Assembly (NCBI RefSeq): GCF_000420025.1
Contig: NZ_ATUD01000001.1
Coordinates: forward strand, 824,877-888,876
DNA length: 64,000 bases
Reading direction: 5' to 3'
Source: Patulibacter americanus DSM 16676
Lineage (GTDB): Bacteria > Actinomycetota > Thermoleophilia > Solirubrobacterales > Solirubrobacteraceae
The notes under the pieces were generated by a model. That model searched no databases. It was not told the DNA's origin and was given only the letters and a program-made list of their open reading frames with translations. Position numbers and translations under genes: made by a program. Below are positions 25,983 to 34,163 of this stretch, piece after piece (position 1 is the first letter of the stretch; each line of letters opens with the position of its first letter).

Positions 25983-25994
25983 GATCCATGGATC
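25983..25994. promoter_or_regulatory. Palindrome GATCCATGGATC between SDR and XRE regulator
   Basis: A perfect 12-bp palindrome 45 nt before the regulator start and 81 nt from the SDR start. It is a good candidate operator for the divergent helix-turn-helix protein. A related half site, CGATCCCTGG, follows it. Confidence 0.5.
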
Positions 25995-26038
25995 GGCGAT
26001 CCCTGGTTGCGGGGGCGCGCACCCGGCACGATGTCCCC

Positions 26039-26893
26039 ATGGACCGGGACGGACTCGCGGACTTCCTCCGCCGACGGCGCGAGACGCTGCAGCCGGGCGA
26101 CGTCGGCATGACGGTCGGCCCGCGCCGCCGCGCGACGGGCCTGCGCCGCGAGGAGGTCGCGAGCCTCTCCGGGATGTCCACGGACTACTACGCCCGGCTG
26201 GAGCAGCGCCGCGGCCCGCGGCCGTCCGAGCAGATGCTCCTGGCGATCGCCCGCGGCCTGCGGCTGTCGATCGACGAGCGCGACCACCTCTTCCGCCTGG
26301 CCGGCCACACCCCGCCGGTGCGCTCGCGGCGCTCGGACCACGTCAGCCCGCCGCTCATGCGGGTCTTGGACCGGCTGGAGGACACGCCCGCGCTGATCCT
26401 CTCCGACCTCGGCGAGACGCTGGTCCAGAACCGGCTCGCGGTGGCGCTGCTCGGCGACCACTCGCGGTTCACGGGTCCGGAGCGCTCGGGCTTCTACCGC
26501 TGGTTCACCGACCCGGACGAGCGGCGGCGCTACCCGGAGGACGCCCACGAGCACCAGACGCGGCAGCAGGCGGCGGGCCTGCGGGCCGCGGTGACCCTGC
26601 GCGGCGACGACCCGCGCGCCGGCGAGCTCGTCGCCGACCTGCTCGCCCGCAGCCCGGAGTTCGCGGCGGTCTGGGACCTCCACGAGGTGGGCCAGCGGTT
26701 CGACGAGCACAAGACCCTGATCCACCCCGAGCTCGGCCCGATCGAGGTCGACTGCCAGGTGCTCCTGACCCAGGACCAGGCGCAGGTGCTGCTCGTGCTG
26801 ACGGCACCGCCGGGGACCGCGGGCTACGAGCAGCTGCAGCTCCTGTCGACGATCGGGACGGAGCGGTTCGGCACCGCCCCGTCCGGGGTGTAG
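26039..26893 (+). CDS. XRE-type regulator with MmyB-like ligand-binding domain
   Basis: A 284-residue regulator. The N-terminal HTH is typical of the MmyB group: LADFLRRRRETLQPGDVG, then RRATGLRREEVASLSGMSTD and YYARLEQRRGPRPSEQML. The C-terminal two thirds (residues ~105-284) form the MmyB-like ligand-binding domain, which in related proteins binds fatty-acid-like ligands. This class is regularly divergent from an SDR gene that it represses, exactly the layout here. The ATG at 26039 precedes the conserved start MDRDGLADFL. Confidence 0.93.
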   Translation: MDRDGLADFLRRRRETLQPGDVGMTVGPRRRATGLRREEVASLSGMSTDYYARLEQRRGPRPSEQMLLAIARGLRLSIDERDHLFRLAGHTPPVRSRRSDHVSPPLMRVLDRLEDTPALILSDLGETLVQNRLAVALLGDHSRFTGPERSGFYRWFTDPDERRRYPEDAHEHQTRQQAAGLRAAVTLRGDDPRAGELVADLLARSPEFAAVWDLHEVGQRFDEHKTLIHPELGPIEVDCQVLLTQDQAQVLLVLTAPPGTAGYEQLQLLSTIGTERFGTAPSGV

Positions 26894-26970
26894 CGGCGCG
26901 ACGCCCCGTCAGGGCTGTCGCGGCGCGGCACGCACCCGAACCGCACCGCCGGGCGCAGGTCGCCCGAGCC

Positions 26971-29403
26971 TCAGCCGAACCGCACCGCCACCTTCGCGGC
27001 CTTCGCGCCCGTCCCGATCCGCAGGGTGTAGCGGCCCTGCGTGATCGTCCGCGTGCGCACGAGGCGGCGCAGCGGGCCCTTCGCGTAGACGCGGCCGCTG
27101 CGGGTCAGGCGGGCCGTGGTGCGCGACGAGGTCTTGGTCTTCGTGCAGGAGATGGTGCGCGTGGAGACGCTGCAGCGCAGGCCGCTGTTGCGCACGACGG
27201 TCACGCGGTCGCCCTTCGGACCCTTCGCGCCGGTCTTGCCCTTCGGGCCGGCCGGGCCGCGGGCGCCGGTGTTGCCCTTCGGGCCCTGGGCGCCGTCCTT
27301 GCCGTTCGTGCCCGGATCGCCCTTGTCCCCCTTGTCGCCCTTCTCCGGCGTGCTCGGCGCGGGGGTCTCGCCCTCGCCCGCGCCCTCCGCGACCTGCAGC
27401 GCGGCGGCGTCACCGTCGAGCAGCGCGAACACGTCGGCCGTCAGCGAGGCCTCGGCCTTGGTCAGGCGGGCGCGGAACGCGGCCCAGCGGCGCTCGACCG
27501 CCAGCGGCAGCAGCGCCGCGCGCAGGTCCGTCGGGATGCCGCGCAGGGTGGCGACGAGCGAGGCCACGCCGGTGCTCGTCGCGCGGACCGTGAACCGCGA
27601 CTCGGCGGTCGCGGGCTGGCCGGCCGCGCCCGGGGCGCTCACGCGCAGGACGTGCTCGCCGAGGGCCAGCGCGTCCGGGTCAATCGTGTCTCCGGGGGCG
27701 ATCGGCTTGCCGTCGAGGGTGGCCTCGATCGACGTGTCGCCCTCGGCGTCGAGCGCCAGGGAGACCTGCTCGCCGCGGGTCAGCTCGGCGCCGTCCTTCG
27801 GGGCGAGGATCGCGGCCGTCGCGGGCTTGGCCGGGGCGGCAGCGCCGCCCTGGGCGTAGCGCAGGTTCCAGCCGACGAGCTCGCCGGCGCGGTTGGTGAT
27901 GATGCCGTCGACACCCAGATCGCGGAGCGTCAGCCAGTCCGCCGGGCTGTCGACGGTGTAGGGCATGACGGCGATGCCGGCGTCGTTCAGGGCCTGGACG
28001 ACCTCGGGCTTGCCGCGCAGCGCCGCGGCGGACGGGTTGTACGAGACGACGCCGAGCTCCTTCGCCGTCGCAACGGGGTCGGCGTCGAGCCCGCCGCGCA
28101 GGATCATCGTCGGGATGTTCGGCTCGTAGGCCTTCGCCCAGCGGACGATGTTGTCGTCGAAGCTCTGGATGACGGTGCGGCGGACCATCCCCTTCGCGCG
28201 GACGTGGTCGATGATGTTCCGGACCTCGGCCTCCGTCTCGGGGGACTTGATCTCGAGCAGCAGCTTCGCCGTGCCGCCCTTGACCACGTCGAGCTGCGAG
28301 TCGAGGCTGGGCAGCGGCTCCTTCTCGAACGCCGAGCCGAACCAGGATCCGGCGTCGAGGCCCTGGAGGTAGCTCGACGTCAGTGTCGCCAGCGCGCCGG
28401 TGCCGTCCGTGGTCCGGTCGACGGTGTCGTCGTGGATGATCCACGGCTCGCCGTCGGCGTTCGTGGCGACGTCGTCCTCGACGAAGTCCGCGCCGGCACG
28501 CGAGCCGATCGCCATCGCGGCGTTCGTGTTCTCCGGCGAGACGGAGGAGTAGCCGCGGTGCGCGACGACCTTCGGCACGGCCGTCGCGTCGTTGGGCAGC
28601 ACGAGGGAGGGCGCCGCCAGCGGCGTCACCGTGATGTCGTCGAACTGCACCTTCGCGCCGTTGGCCACGAGACCCAGGCCACCGTCCTCCGAGCGGAACA
28701 GCGTGTTGGTGGTCTGCACCTTCGCGCCGTTGAAGAACCACGTCGCGCTCGTGCCGTGCACCTCGATGGCGACCTTGACGTCGGTGCCGACGCCCGCCGC
28801 CGTCGGGGCCGCCGCGGTGTTCGTCACCGACCACTGGTTCGTGGGGGTGCGCTGGGCGAACTCCGTGCCGTTCGTGGCCGTGGTGTTCGACCGCATCGCC
28901 GCCTGCCCCCAGGGCGCGACGCCCGTCGCGGGCATGTCGAGCGCGAGCGCGAGCCAGCGGTTCCCGTCGACGACGGACTCGAAGCGGACCGTCGCCTCGA
29001 AGCGGTAGTCCTCGAGGTGCGGGCCGAACGCGATCGTCGAGACCTGGCCGCTGTTCGCGGAGCGGCCGATCAGGCGCCCGTTTTCGACGTCCCACGTGCC
29101 CGAGCCGGCGCCCGGCGTCCAGCCGTCGGGGACCTTGCCGTCGTCGAAGGTCTCGGAGACGACGGGGCTGCCCGCGGGGGTGTCGGCGCGGCGGGCGGCG
29201 GTGGGCGTGGCGGCGGACTGCGCGGTGGCGCCGGCCGGCACGGACGGGTCGACGTTCGACGGGTCCGCGGTGTGCGCGGCGGCGGTCGGTGCGGGGGTGG
29301 CGGCGTGGGCCGCGCCGGGGAGCGCGACGGGGACAGCGAGGAGGGCGGCGGCCGCGAGGGTGGTGCGGAGCGACGCTGGGGGAGCGATACGGGGGAAGGA
29401 CAT
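26971..29403 (-). CDS. Secreted glycerophosphodiester phosphodiesterase with LamG-like and collagen-like regions
   Basis: 810 residues. A signal peptide (ends AHA-AT, residue ~35) is followed by a low-complexity spacer and a LamG/concanavalin-like sandwich (residues ~80-265). The GDPD domain spans about 278-520. Its active-site motifs are present: AHRG (H282), SPEN, FVEDDVATNADG, a HDDTVDRTTDG loop and LLLEIKSP. An Ig-like domain then leads to a Gly-X-Y collagen-like stretch (GDKGDKGDPGTNGKDGAQG and on) of about 45 residues, and a basic beta-rich tail. The enzyme would cleave glycerophosphodiesters to glycerol-3-phosphate and an alcohol outside the cell, for phosphate or carbon supply. A collagen-like tail is rare in this family. 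Confidence 0.9.
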   Translation of the reverse strand: MSFPRIAPPASLRTTLAAAALLAVPVALPGAAHAATPAPTAAAHTADPSNVDPSVPAGATAQSAATPTAARRADTPAGSPVVSETFDDGKVPDGWTPGAGSGTWDVENGRLIGRSANSGQVSTIAFGPHLEDYRFEATVRFESVVDGNRWLALALDMPATGVAPWGQAAMRSNTTATNGTEFAQRTPTNQWSVTNTAAAPTAAGVGTDVKVAIEVHGTSATWFFNGAKVQTTNTLFRSEDGGLGLVANGAKVQFDDITVTPLAAPSLVLPNDATAVPKVVAHRGYSSVSPENTNAAMAIGSRAGADFVEDDVATNADGEPWIIHDDTVDRTTDGTGALATLTSSYLQGLDAGSWFGSAFEKEPLPSLDSQLDVVKGGTAKLLLEIKSPETEAEVRNIIDHVRAKGMVRRTVIQSFDDNIVRWAKAYEPNIPTMILRGGLDADPVATAKELGVVSYNPSAAALRGKPEVVQALNDAGIAVMPYTVDSPADWLTLRDLGVDGIITNRAGELVGWNLRYAQGGAAAPAKPATAAILAPKDGAELTRGEQVSLALDAEGDTSIEATLDGKPIAPGDTIDPDALALGEHVLRVSAPGAAGQPATAESRFTVRATSTGVASLVATLRGIPTDLRAALLPLAVERRWAAFRARLTKAEASLTADVFALLDGDAAALQVAEGAGEGETPAPSTPEKGDKGDKGDPGTNGKDGAQGPKGNTGARGPAGPKGKTGAKGPKGDRVTVVRNSGLRCSVSTRTISCTKTKTSSRTTARLTRSGRVYAKGPLRRLVRTRTITQGRYTLRIGTGAKAAKVAVRFG

Positions 29404-29504
29404 CCCCGCCGACGCTAGGTCCGGGGGGCGTCGGCCATGTGGCGCGGACGTGACGAACGGGTGACCGGGCGGTTACCGGCGCTACCCGCACGCCCCTCGC
29501 CCGC

Positions 29505-30137
29505 TCACCGACCGAGCGGCACCCGGATCCCCGCCCGCGGCGTCGCGGCCTCCGCCTCGTCGAGCATCGCGGCGGCGACCGTCGCGCGGCTCACCGGGCG
29601 GGGGAACAGACGCCGCGGCGCGTCCGCGAGGTCGACCGTCCGGCGGGCGCTCGACAGCGCGCCGTTCGTCAACGGTCCCGCGTGGAGGACGGTGCCGCCG
29701 GCCGCGACGACGAGGCGGTCGGCTGCCGCCTTGTCCTCGAGCTCGCCGCGGAGCGCCAGGCGCAGGAGGGCGCGGGTGGGCGCACCGGCGGGTCCGGCCG
29801 AGTCACCCGTCCCGAACGCGCCGAGCCAGACGACCCGCGGCACCCCCGCGGCGACGACGGCGCGGGCCCCCGCGGCAAGGATCTGCGGACCGCCGCCGGG
29901 TCGGTTCCCGAGCGCCGAGACGACGACGTCGCTGCCGTCCAGCGCCGCGGCGAGCCCGTCCGGATCGTGGACGTCACCCGCCGCGCGCAGCAGCAGGTCG
30001 TGGTCCGGCACGTCGATTCTCGTCGGGTCGCGGGCGACGGCCACGACGGAGTGGCCGCGCTCCAGCGCCTGCCCGACGAGCAGCACGCCCGTCGCGCCGG
30101 AGGCGCCGAGGACGGCGATGGTCACGGAGCGGCTCAT
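29505..30137 (-). CDS. NAD(P)-binding epimerase/NmrA-like protein
   Basis: A 210-residue Rossmann protein of the atypical SDR/NmrA group. The dinucleotide motif is IAVLGASGATGVLLVGQALE at residues 7-26. There is a VVVSALGNRPGGG segment near 72 and no YxxxK motif, normal for this group. It could be a flavin or quinone reductase or a regulator; function not assigned. Its ATG overlaps the stop of the upstream IMPase-like gene by four bases (ATGA, 30134-30137), so the two are coupled. Confidence 0.88.
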   Translation of the reverse strand: MSRSVTIAVLGASGATGVLLVGQALERGHSVVAVARDPTRIDVPDHDLLLRAAGDVHDPDGLAAALDGSDVVVSALGNRPGGGPQILAAGARAVVAAGVPRVVWLGAFGTGDSAGPAGAPTRALLRLALRGELEDKAAADRLVVAAGGTVLHAGPLTNGALSSARRTVDLADAPRRLFPRPVSRATVAAAMLDEAEAATPRAGIRVPLGR

Positions 30138-30985
30138 GCGACGGCCGCGAGGACGTCGGCGGTCGCGGCGTGCACGCCCGGCGCGGCGGCCAGGACGTCG
30201 CGCACCCCCGGTCGCCACGGGGTCCCGTCGGGGCCCGTCACCCGGCCGCCGGCCTCCTGCACGACCAACGCGCCCGCGGCGATCCCGGGCAGGACCGCCT
30301 CGTACTGCCAGAACGCGTCGAGGTGCCCGCCCGCGACGAGGAGCAGCGGGAACGTCGACGGGACGGTCGCGCGGACGAGGACCGCGTGGCCGAGCATCGC
30401 GGTGATGGAGTCGCCGATCCGCCGGTAGCTCGCCGTCTGCCCGGCCTCGGCCTGGCCCGTCGCGACGAGGGCTGCGGCGAGGCCGTCCTTCGTCGACACG
30501 CGCAGCGGCCGGCCGTCGCGCTCGGCCCCGCCGCCGCGGAGCGCCGTCGTGGTGCGGTCGAGCACGGGCTCGCGGACGGCGGTCAGGACGGGCACGCCGT
30601 CGCGCAGGAGCGTCGCGGTCACCCCCCACTCCGGCATGCCGTGGACGTGGTTGACGTTGCCCTCGACCGCGTCGACCGCCCACCACTCGCCGGGCGGCAG
30701 CGCCGCCGTCTCGAGCTCGCCCTCGGCCCACCCGGCGTCGGGACGCAGCGCCGTGAGCGCCGGCCGGAGGATCGCCGCCGACGTGGCCTCGTTGGCCTCG
30801 AGCGCCGCGAAGAGCTCGTCGCGATCGCCGGCCCGGGCGGCCGGGTCGTAGCGCCGCAGGAGGGCGGCGCCGGCGGCGGTGACGGCCGCGACGACCTCGG
30901 CGAGCAGCCGCGCGTCGTCGGGGTCTGCGGACGGGTTGCCGAACGCGGCGGTGCGGTCGGTGGGCTGGTGCGTGGTGCTGATCAT
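30134..30985 (-). CDS. Inositol monophosphatase family protein
   Basis: A 283-residue protein of the IMPase/FBPase-like phosphatase family. The metal-site motif appears as WWAVDAVEGNVNHVHGMPEW, a variant of WxxDPxDGTxNF in which Pro is Ala, Asp is Glu and Thr is Asn. The first acidic motif is EGELETA. The C-terminal ALVVQEAGGRVTGPDG is the usual family end. The substitutions suggest a substrate other than inositol phosphate, or a weak enzyme. The ATG at 30985 has a GGAG Shine-Dalgarno sequence 7 nt upstream. It is first in a two-gene operon with the NmrA-like gene and divergent from a LysR gene. Confidence 0.85.
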   Translation of the reverse strand: MISTTHQPTDRTAAFGNPSADPDDARLLAEVVAAVTAAGAALLRRYDPAARAGDRDELFAALEANEATSAAILRPALTALRPDAGWAEGELETAALPPGEWWAVDAVEGNVNHVHGMPEWGVTATLLRDGVPVLTAVREPVLDRTTTALRGGGAERDGRPLRVSTKDGLAAALVATGQAEAGQTASYRRIGDSITAMLGHAVLVRATVPSTFPLLLVAGGHLDAFWQYEAVLPGIAAGALVVQEAGGRVTGPDGTPWRPGVRDVLAAAPGVHAATADVLAAVA

Positions 30986-31081
30986 CGGGAGCTCCGGGAA
31001 GTCGGGCGTGCTGGTCCATTCATCGTGCTCCGGGGCAGGCATAACCACAAATGCATGTTCGGTAGGTTGAGATTTACCGTG

Positions 31082-32005
31082 GTGCACTTGGATCTGAACC
31101 TGCTCGTGGCCCTCGACGCCCTGCTCGAGGAGGGCAGCGTCGGCGGCGCCGCGGCGCGGCTGCACCTCTCGTCCCCGGCGATGAGCCGCACGCTCGGACG
31201 GATCCGCACCGTCACGGGCGACCAGATCCTCGTCCGCACGGGGCGCACGATGACCCCCACGCCCTTCGCCCTCGGGGTGCGCGAACGGGTCCACGCCCTG
31301 GTGGTCGAGGCGCAGACCGTCCTCGCCCCGGAACGCGACCTCGACCTGTCGACCCTCACGCGCACGTTCACCGTGCAGGCCCACGACGCGGTGACGACGG
31401 CGATCGGCCCACTCCTGCTCGAAGCCGTCCGCACCCAGGCCCCCGGCGTGGCGCTGCGGCTGCTGCCCGAGCGGGCCGTCGACACCCTCGAGCTCAAGCA
31501 CGGTCACCTCGACCTCGAGATCGGCTCCGCGACGAACGTGCTGCCCGAGATCCGCACGCAGACGCTCCTGGAGGACCGCCTCGTCGTCGCCCTGCGCGCG
31601 GGCCACGACCTGGCCGCGCGGGAGCTGACCCCGGAGCGGTTCGCGGCGGCCGACCACGTGATCGTCTCCCGCCGGGGTCGCCTGACCGACCCCATCGACG
31701 ACCTGCTCGAGGCGCAGGGCCTGCGGCGCCGCGTCCTGGCGACCGCCCCGACGAGCACCGCCGCCCTGCACTTCGCGGCCGCGGGCGACCCCGTCGTGGT
31801 CGTCTCGGAACGGCTGTGCCGCCCGACGATCGCGGCCCTGGGCCTGCGCACCGCGCCCGTCCCGCTGGACGTACCGCCCGTGCCGCTCGTCGTCGCGTGG
31901 CACGAGCGCTACGAGGGCGACCGGGCCCACGCGTGGCTGCGGTCGGTCGTCGCCGGAGCGGTCGAGCGGGTGGCCGGCGGTGACCCCGGCCCGGACGCGG
32001 CCTGA
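31082..32005 (+). CDS. LysR family transcriptional regulator
   Basis: A 307-residue LysR regulator of the NodD/SyrM-like branch, which typically begins HLDLNLLVALDALLEEGSV. The HTH is AAARLHLSSPAMSRTLGRIR. The effector domain follows, with LELKHGHLDLEIG near residue 135. I start at the GTG at 31082, because it opens right at the conserved N-terminus; ATG at 31055 in the same frame would add nine residues. It is divergent from the IMPase/NmrA operon, its probable target. The short gap between them is the AT-richest stretch nearby and contains an ATGCAT palindrome. Confidence 0.9.
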   Translation: MHLDLNLLVALDALLEEGSVGGAAARLHLSSPAMSRTLGRIRTVTGDQILVRTGRTMTPTPFALGVRERVHALVVEAQTVLAPERDLDLSTLTRTFTVQAHDAVTTAIGPLLLEAVRTQAPGVALRLLPERAVDTLELKHGHLDLEIGSATNVLPEIRTQTLLEDRLVVALRAGHDLAARELTPERFAAADHVIVSRRGRLTDPIDDLLEAQGLRRRVLATAPTSTAALHFAAAGDPVVVVSERLCRPTIAALGLRTAPVPLDVPPVPLVVAWHERYEGDRAHAWLRSVVAGAVERVAGGDPGPDAA

Positions 32006-32043
32006 GTCGGGCCCGGCCCTTCGCCGCGCGGGGTCGTTCCCCC

Positions 32044-32802
32044 TCAGCCCGCGGGCGGCACCACCACGCGCTCCCCCGGGGCCGTCACCCGCCGGCGGAT
32101 GGCCTCGGAGATCACGAGTGCCGCGAGCAGCTCGACGGCCAGGAGCGCGAGCAGGACGACGAGCTGGACCCGGGCCGCGGTCGCCGGGCTCGCGCCGCCG
32201 AGCACCAGGCCGACGAAGGTGCCCGGCAGCGTCACGAGCCCGACACTGCGCGTCTGGTCGATCGCGGGTACGAGCCCGGTGACCATCGCGGTGCGGATCG
32301 TCGGGCGCAGGGCCGTGCGCACGTCGTCGCCGAGGGCGAGGCGGGTCTCGATGACGTCCTGCTCGTCGCGCAGGCCCTCGAGCAGCCGGCGGCCCGTCAG
32401 CGTGGTGGCGGCCATCGCGCCGCCGATGAGGATGCCGGCCGTCGGCACGATCGCCCGCGGCGCGGCCTCGAACGCGCCGACGGCGAGCAGCAGGCCGGTG
32501 GCGGCCAGGGCGGGACCGGCGATGGCGGCGGCCGCAAGGCGGCGGGACCCGGCGATCGTCCGCAACCGTCCCCCGGCCGTGATCGCGGCGGCGAGCACCA
32601 TCAGGGCGACGAACGCGACCGCGAGCTCGGGGACCCGGAAGACCGCCGCGATGAGTCCGCCGACGACCGCGAGCTGCGCCGTGGCGCGAGCCGCCGCGAC
32701 GACGATCTCGCGCCCCAGACCGAGACCGAGGCGCGCGGCCAGCACGGCGGCGAGCCCCGCGAACGCGAGGGCGGCGACGACCTGGGCGACCGCCTGGCTC
32801 AC
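32044..32802 (-). CDS. FetB-like ABC transporter permease (UPF0014)
   Basis: A 252-residue integral membrane protein with about six to seven helices. It belongs to the UPF0014/FetB family: IVVAAARATAQLAVVGGLIA in helix 2-3, the family block RLALGDDVRTALRPTIRTAM in a cytoplasmic loop, and VTLPGTFVGLVLGGASP after it. FetB with FetA is linked to iron export and oxidative stress in E. coli; the same substrate here is inference. The ATG overlaps the stop of the ATPase gene (ATGA, 32799-32802). Confidence 0.88.
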   Translation of the reverse strand: MSQAVAQVVAALAFAGLAAVLAARLGLGLGREIVVAAARATAQLAVVGGLIAAVFRVPELAVAFVALMVLAAAITAGGRLRTIAGSRRLAAAAIAGPALAATGLLLAVGAFEAAPRAIVPTAGILIGGAMAATTLTGRRLLEGLRDEQDVIETRLALGDDVRTALRPTIRTAMVTGLVPAIDQTRSVGLVTLPGTFVGLVLGGASPATAARVQLVVLLALLAVELLAALVISEAIRRRVTAPGERVVVPPAG

Positions 32803-33401
32803 GCGGCGCTCCCGTCCAGCGCCACGCAGCGGTCGGCCACCCGGCGCGCGAGCGGCAGGTCGTGGGTCGCCAGGCAGACGGCCAGCCCGCCGTCGGCAAG
32901 CGCCCGCAGGGCGTCGACGACCAGCAGCGCCACGTCGTGGTCCAGCGCGGCCGTCGGCTCGTCCAGGAGCAGCGCCTCGGGACGGCGCACCAGGGCGCGG
33001 GCGATCGCGACCCGGGCCCGCTCGCCGCCCGAGAGCGCGTGGGCGTCGCGGTCGTGGAACGTGGCGTCGAGGCCCGCGGCACGCAGCGCGTCGTGCGCCG
33101 CCGCGGACGACAGCGGCGCGTCGAGCCCGTAGGCGAGGTTGTTCCGCACCGTGCCGGGGAGCATCACCGGCGTCTGGGCGACGAGCCCGACCCGGCGGCG
33201 CAGCGCCCGCGGGTCGAGGTCCGCGACGGGCACCCCGTCGAGGCTGATCGCCCCGGCGTCAGGCGCGAGCAGGCGGACGACGCACCGCAACAGGCTGCTC
33301 TTCCCCGCACCCGAGGGGGCGATGAGTGCCGTGACCTCGCCCGGCGGCACGCGCAGCTGCGCGCCGTCGAGGACCGTGCGGCCGTCGCGGGCAAGCCGCA
33401 C
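32799..33401 (-). CDS. FetA-like ABC transporter ATP-binding protein
   Basis: A 200-residue ABC ATPase. Walker A is APSGAGKSS, the Q-loop GLVAQTPVML, the signature LSGGERARVAIARAL, Walker B ALLLDEPTAALD and the H-loop LATHDLPLA. Everything needed for ATP hydrolysis is intact. The GTG start at 33401 falls a little late: the family's first strand appears as LLARGVRLARDG, partly upstream of this codon, and no in-frame ATG, GTG or TTG precedes it before the PIN gene stop. So the true start is uncertain. It is coupled to the FetB-like permease. Confidence 0.88.
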   Translation of the reverse strand: MRLARDGRTVLDGAQLRVPPGEVTALIAPSGAGKSSLLRCVVRLLAPDAGAISLDGVPVADLDPRALRRRVGLVAQTPVMLPGTVRNNLAYGLDAPLSSAAAHDALRAAGLDATFHDRDAHALSGGERARVAIARALVRRPEALLLDEPTAALDHDVALLVVDALRALADGGLAVCLATHDLPLARRVADRCVALDGSAA

Positions 33402-33438
33402 GCCGCGGGCGAGGAGGCCCCGGTCGGCGGCGCCGGTC

Positions 33439-33852
33439 TCACCCCACCTCGACAGCGACGACCTCGAGCCCCTCGATACCGTCGAAGTCCCGAGCGTTCG
33501 TCGTGTAGACGGGCAGCCCGTGGGCCAGAGCCGTCGCGGCGATCAACGCGTCGTAGGCGCGCGCGGCGGGCTTGCGCCCCGACGCGCGCAGTGAGGCCGC
33601 GACGCGCCCGAAGACCCGTGCGGCGCGATCATCGAACGGCAGCGGATCAAAATCCGCCTCCGCCTGCTGCAGATGGGCCTGGCGCACCAACCGCTCGTGC
33701 CGGTCGTCGGTCACGAGCGGCCCGACGGAGAGCTGCGCGAGCGTGATCGCGGTGATCAGCGGCTCCTGGGGCAGCGCCTCAGGAGCGCTCAGCCGCGGCA
33801 GTTGGATGACGGTGGACGTGTCGAGCACGCCCCGCTCGTGACGCGGACTCAC
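33439..33852 (-). CDS. PIN domain toxin, VapC type, with Glu-to-Gln change
   Basis: A 137-residue PIN ribonuclease. The first Asp is in VLDTSTVIQL (D11). The third and fourth acidic positions appear in ARAYDALIAATAL and TTNARDFDGI. The second acidic residue, normally Glu in the TxxEL block, is Gln40 (AITLAQLSVG); the codon is CAG, so this is not a translation artefact. That may lower activity. It starts with GTG overlapping the antitoxin stop (GTGA, 33849-33852). Confidence 0.9.
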   Translation of the reverse strand: MSPRHERGVLDTSTVIQLPRLSAPEALPQEPLITAITLAQLSVGPLVTDDRHERLVRQAHLQQAEADFDPLPFDDRAARVFGRVAASLRASGRKPAARAYDALIAATALAHGLPVYTTNARDFDGIEGLEVVAVEVG

Positions 33853-34088
33853 AAGGACGGGTCCAGCACGGCATCGAGGTCACGACGCAGCGCATCCGGA
33901 TCGCCGGTGGGCAGACCGCGCCACCGCGCGAGCAGCGCCTCGGCCGAGAGCGGCACGGGGGGAACCGGGCGGAGCGTTGCGACCGGGCGCCCGTCCCGCG
34001 TGACGGTCACACCTTCGCCGCGCGACACCCGGTCGACGACCTCGCCCCCCTGGTTGCGGAGGTCGCGGATCGAAACGCTGCTCTCCAT
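33849..34088 (-). CDS. Phd/YefM family antitoxin paired with the PIN toxin
   Basis: A 79-residue antitoxin of the Phd type: SVSIRDLRNQGGEVVDRVSR at the N-terminus, then VTVTRDGRPVATLRPV, and a helical toxin-binding C-terminus (LRRDLDAVLDPSL). It should bind DNA as a dimer and the PIN toxin by its tail. A 10-bp palindrome (TCACCGGTGA) is 12 nt upstream of the ATG. The unit is complete: promoter, antitoxin, overlapping toxin. Confidence 0.92.
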   Translation of the reverse strand: MESSVSIRDLRNQGGEVVDRVSRGEGVTVTRDGRPVATLRPVPPVPLSAEALLARWRGLPTGDPDALRRDLDAVLDPSL

Positions 34089-34100
34089 GCGCCCACCGTA

Positions 34101-34110
34101 TCACCGGTGA
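34101..34110. promoter_or_regulatory. Palindrome TCACCGGTGA upstream of the Phd-PIN operon
   Basis: A perfect 10-bp palindrome 12 nt before the antitoxin ATG. It is the likely autoregulatory operator of this toxin-antitoxin pair. Confidence 0.55.
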
Positions 34111-34163
34111 GACCCGAGGTCGAGGATGTCGTCGGCCTCGGTTCGTGCCCGGGCGACACACCC

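Noticed and set aside
25105..29418. A 1437-codon frame across the SDR, XRE and GDPD genes
   Set aside because: It crosses several well-supported genes in both orientations and has no domain.
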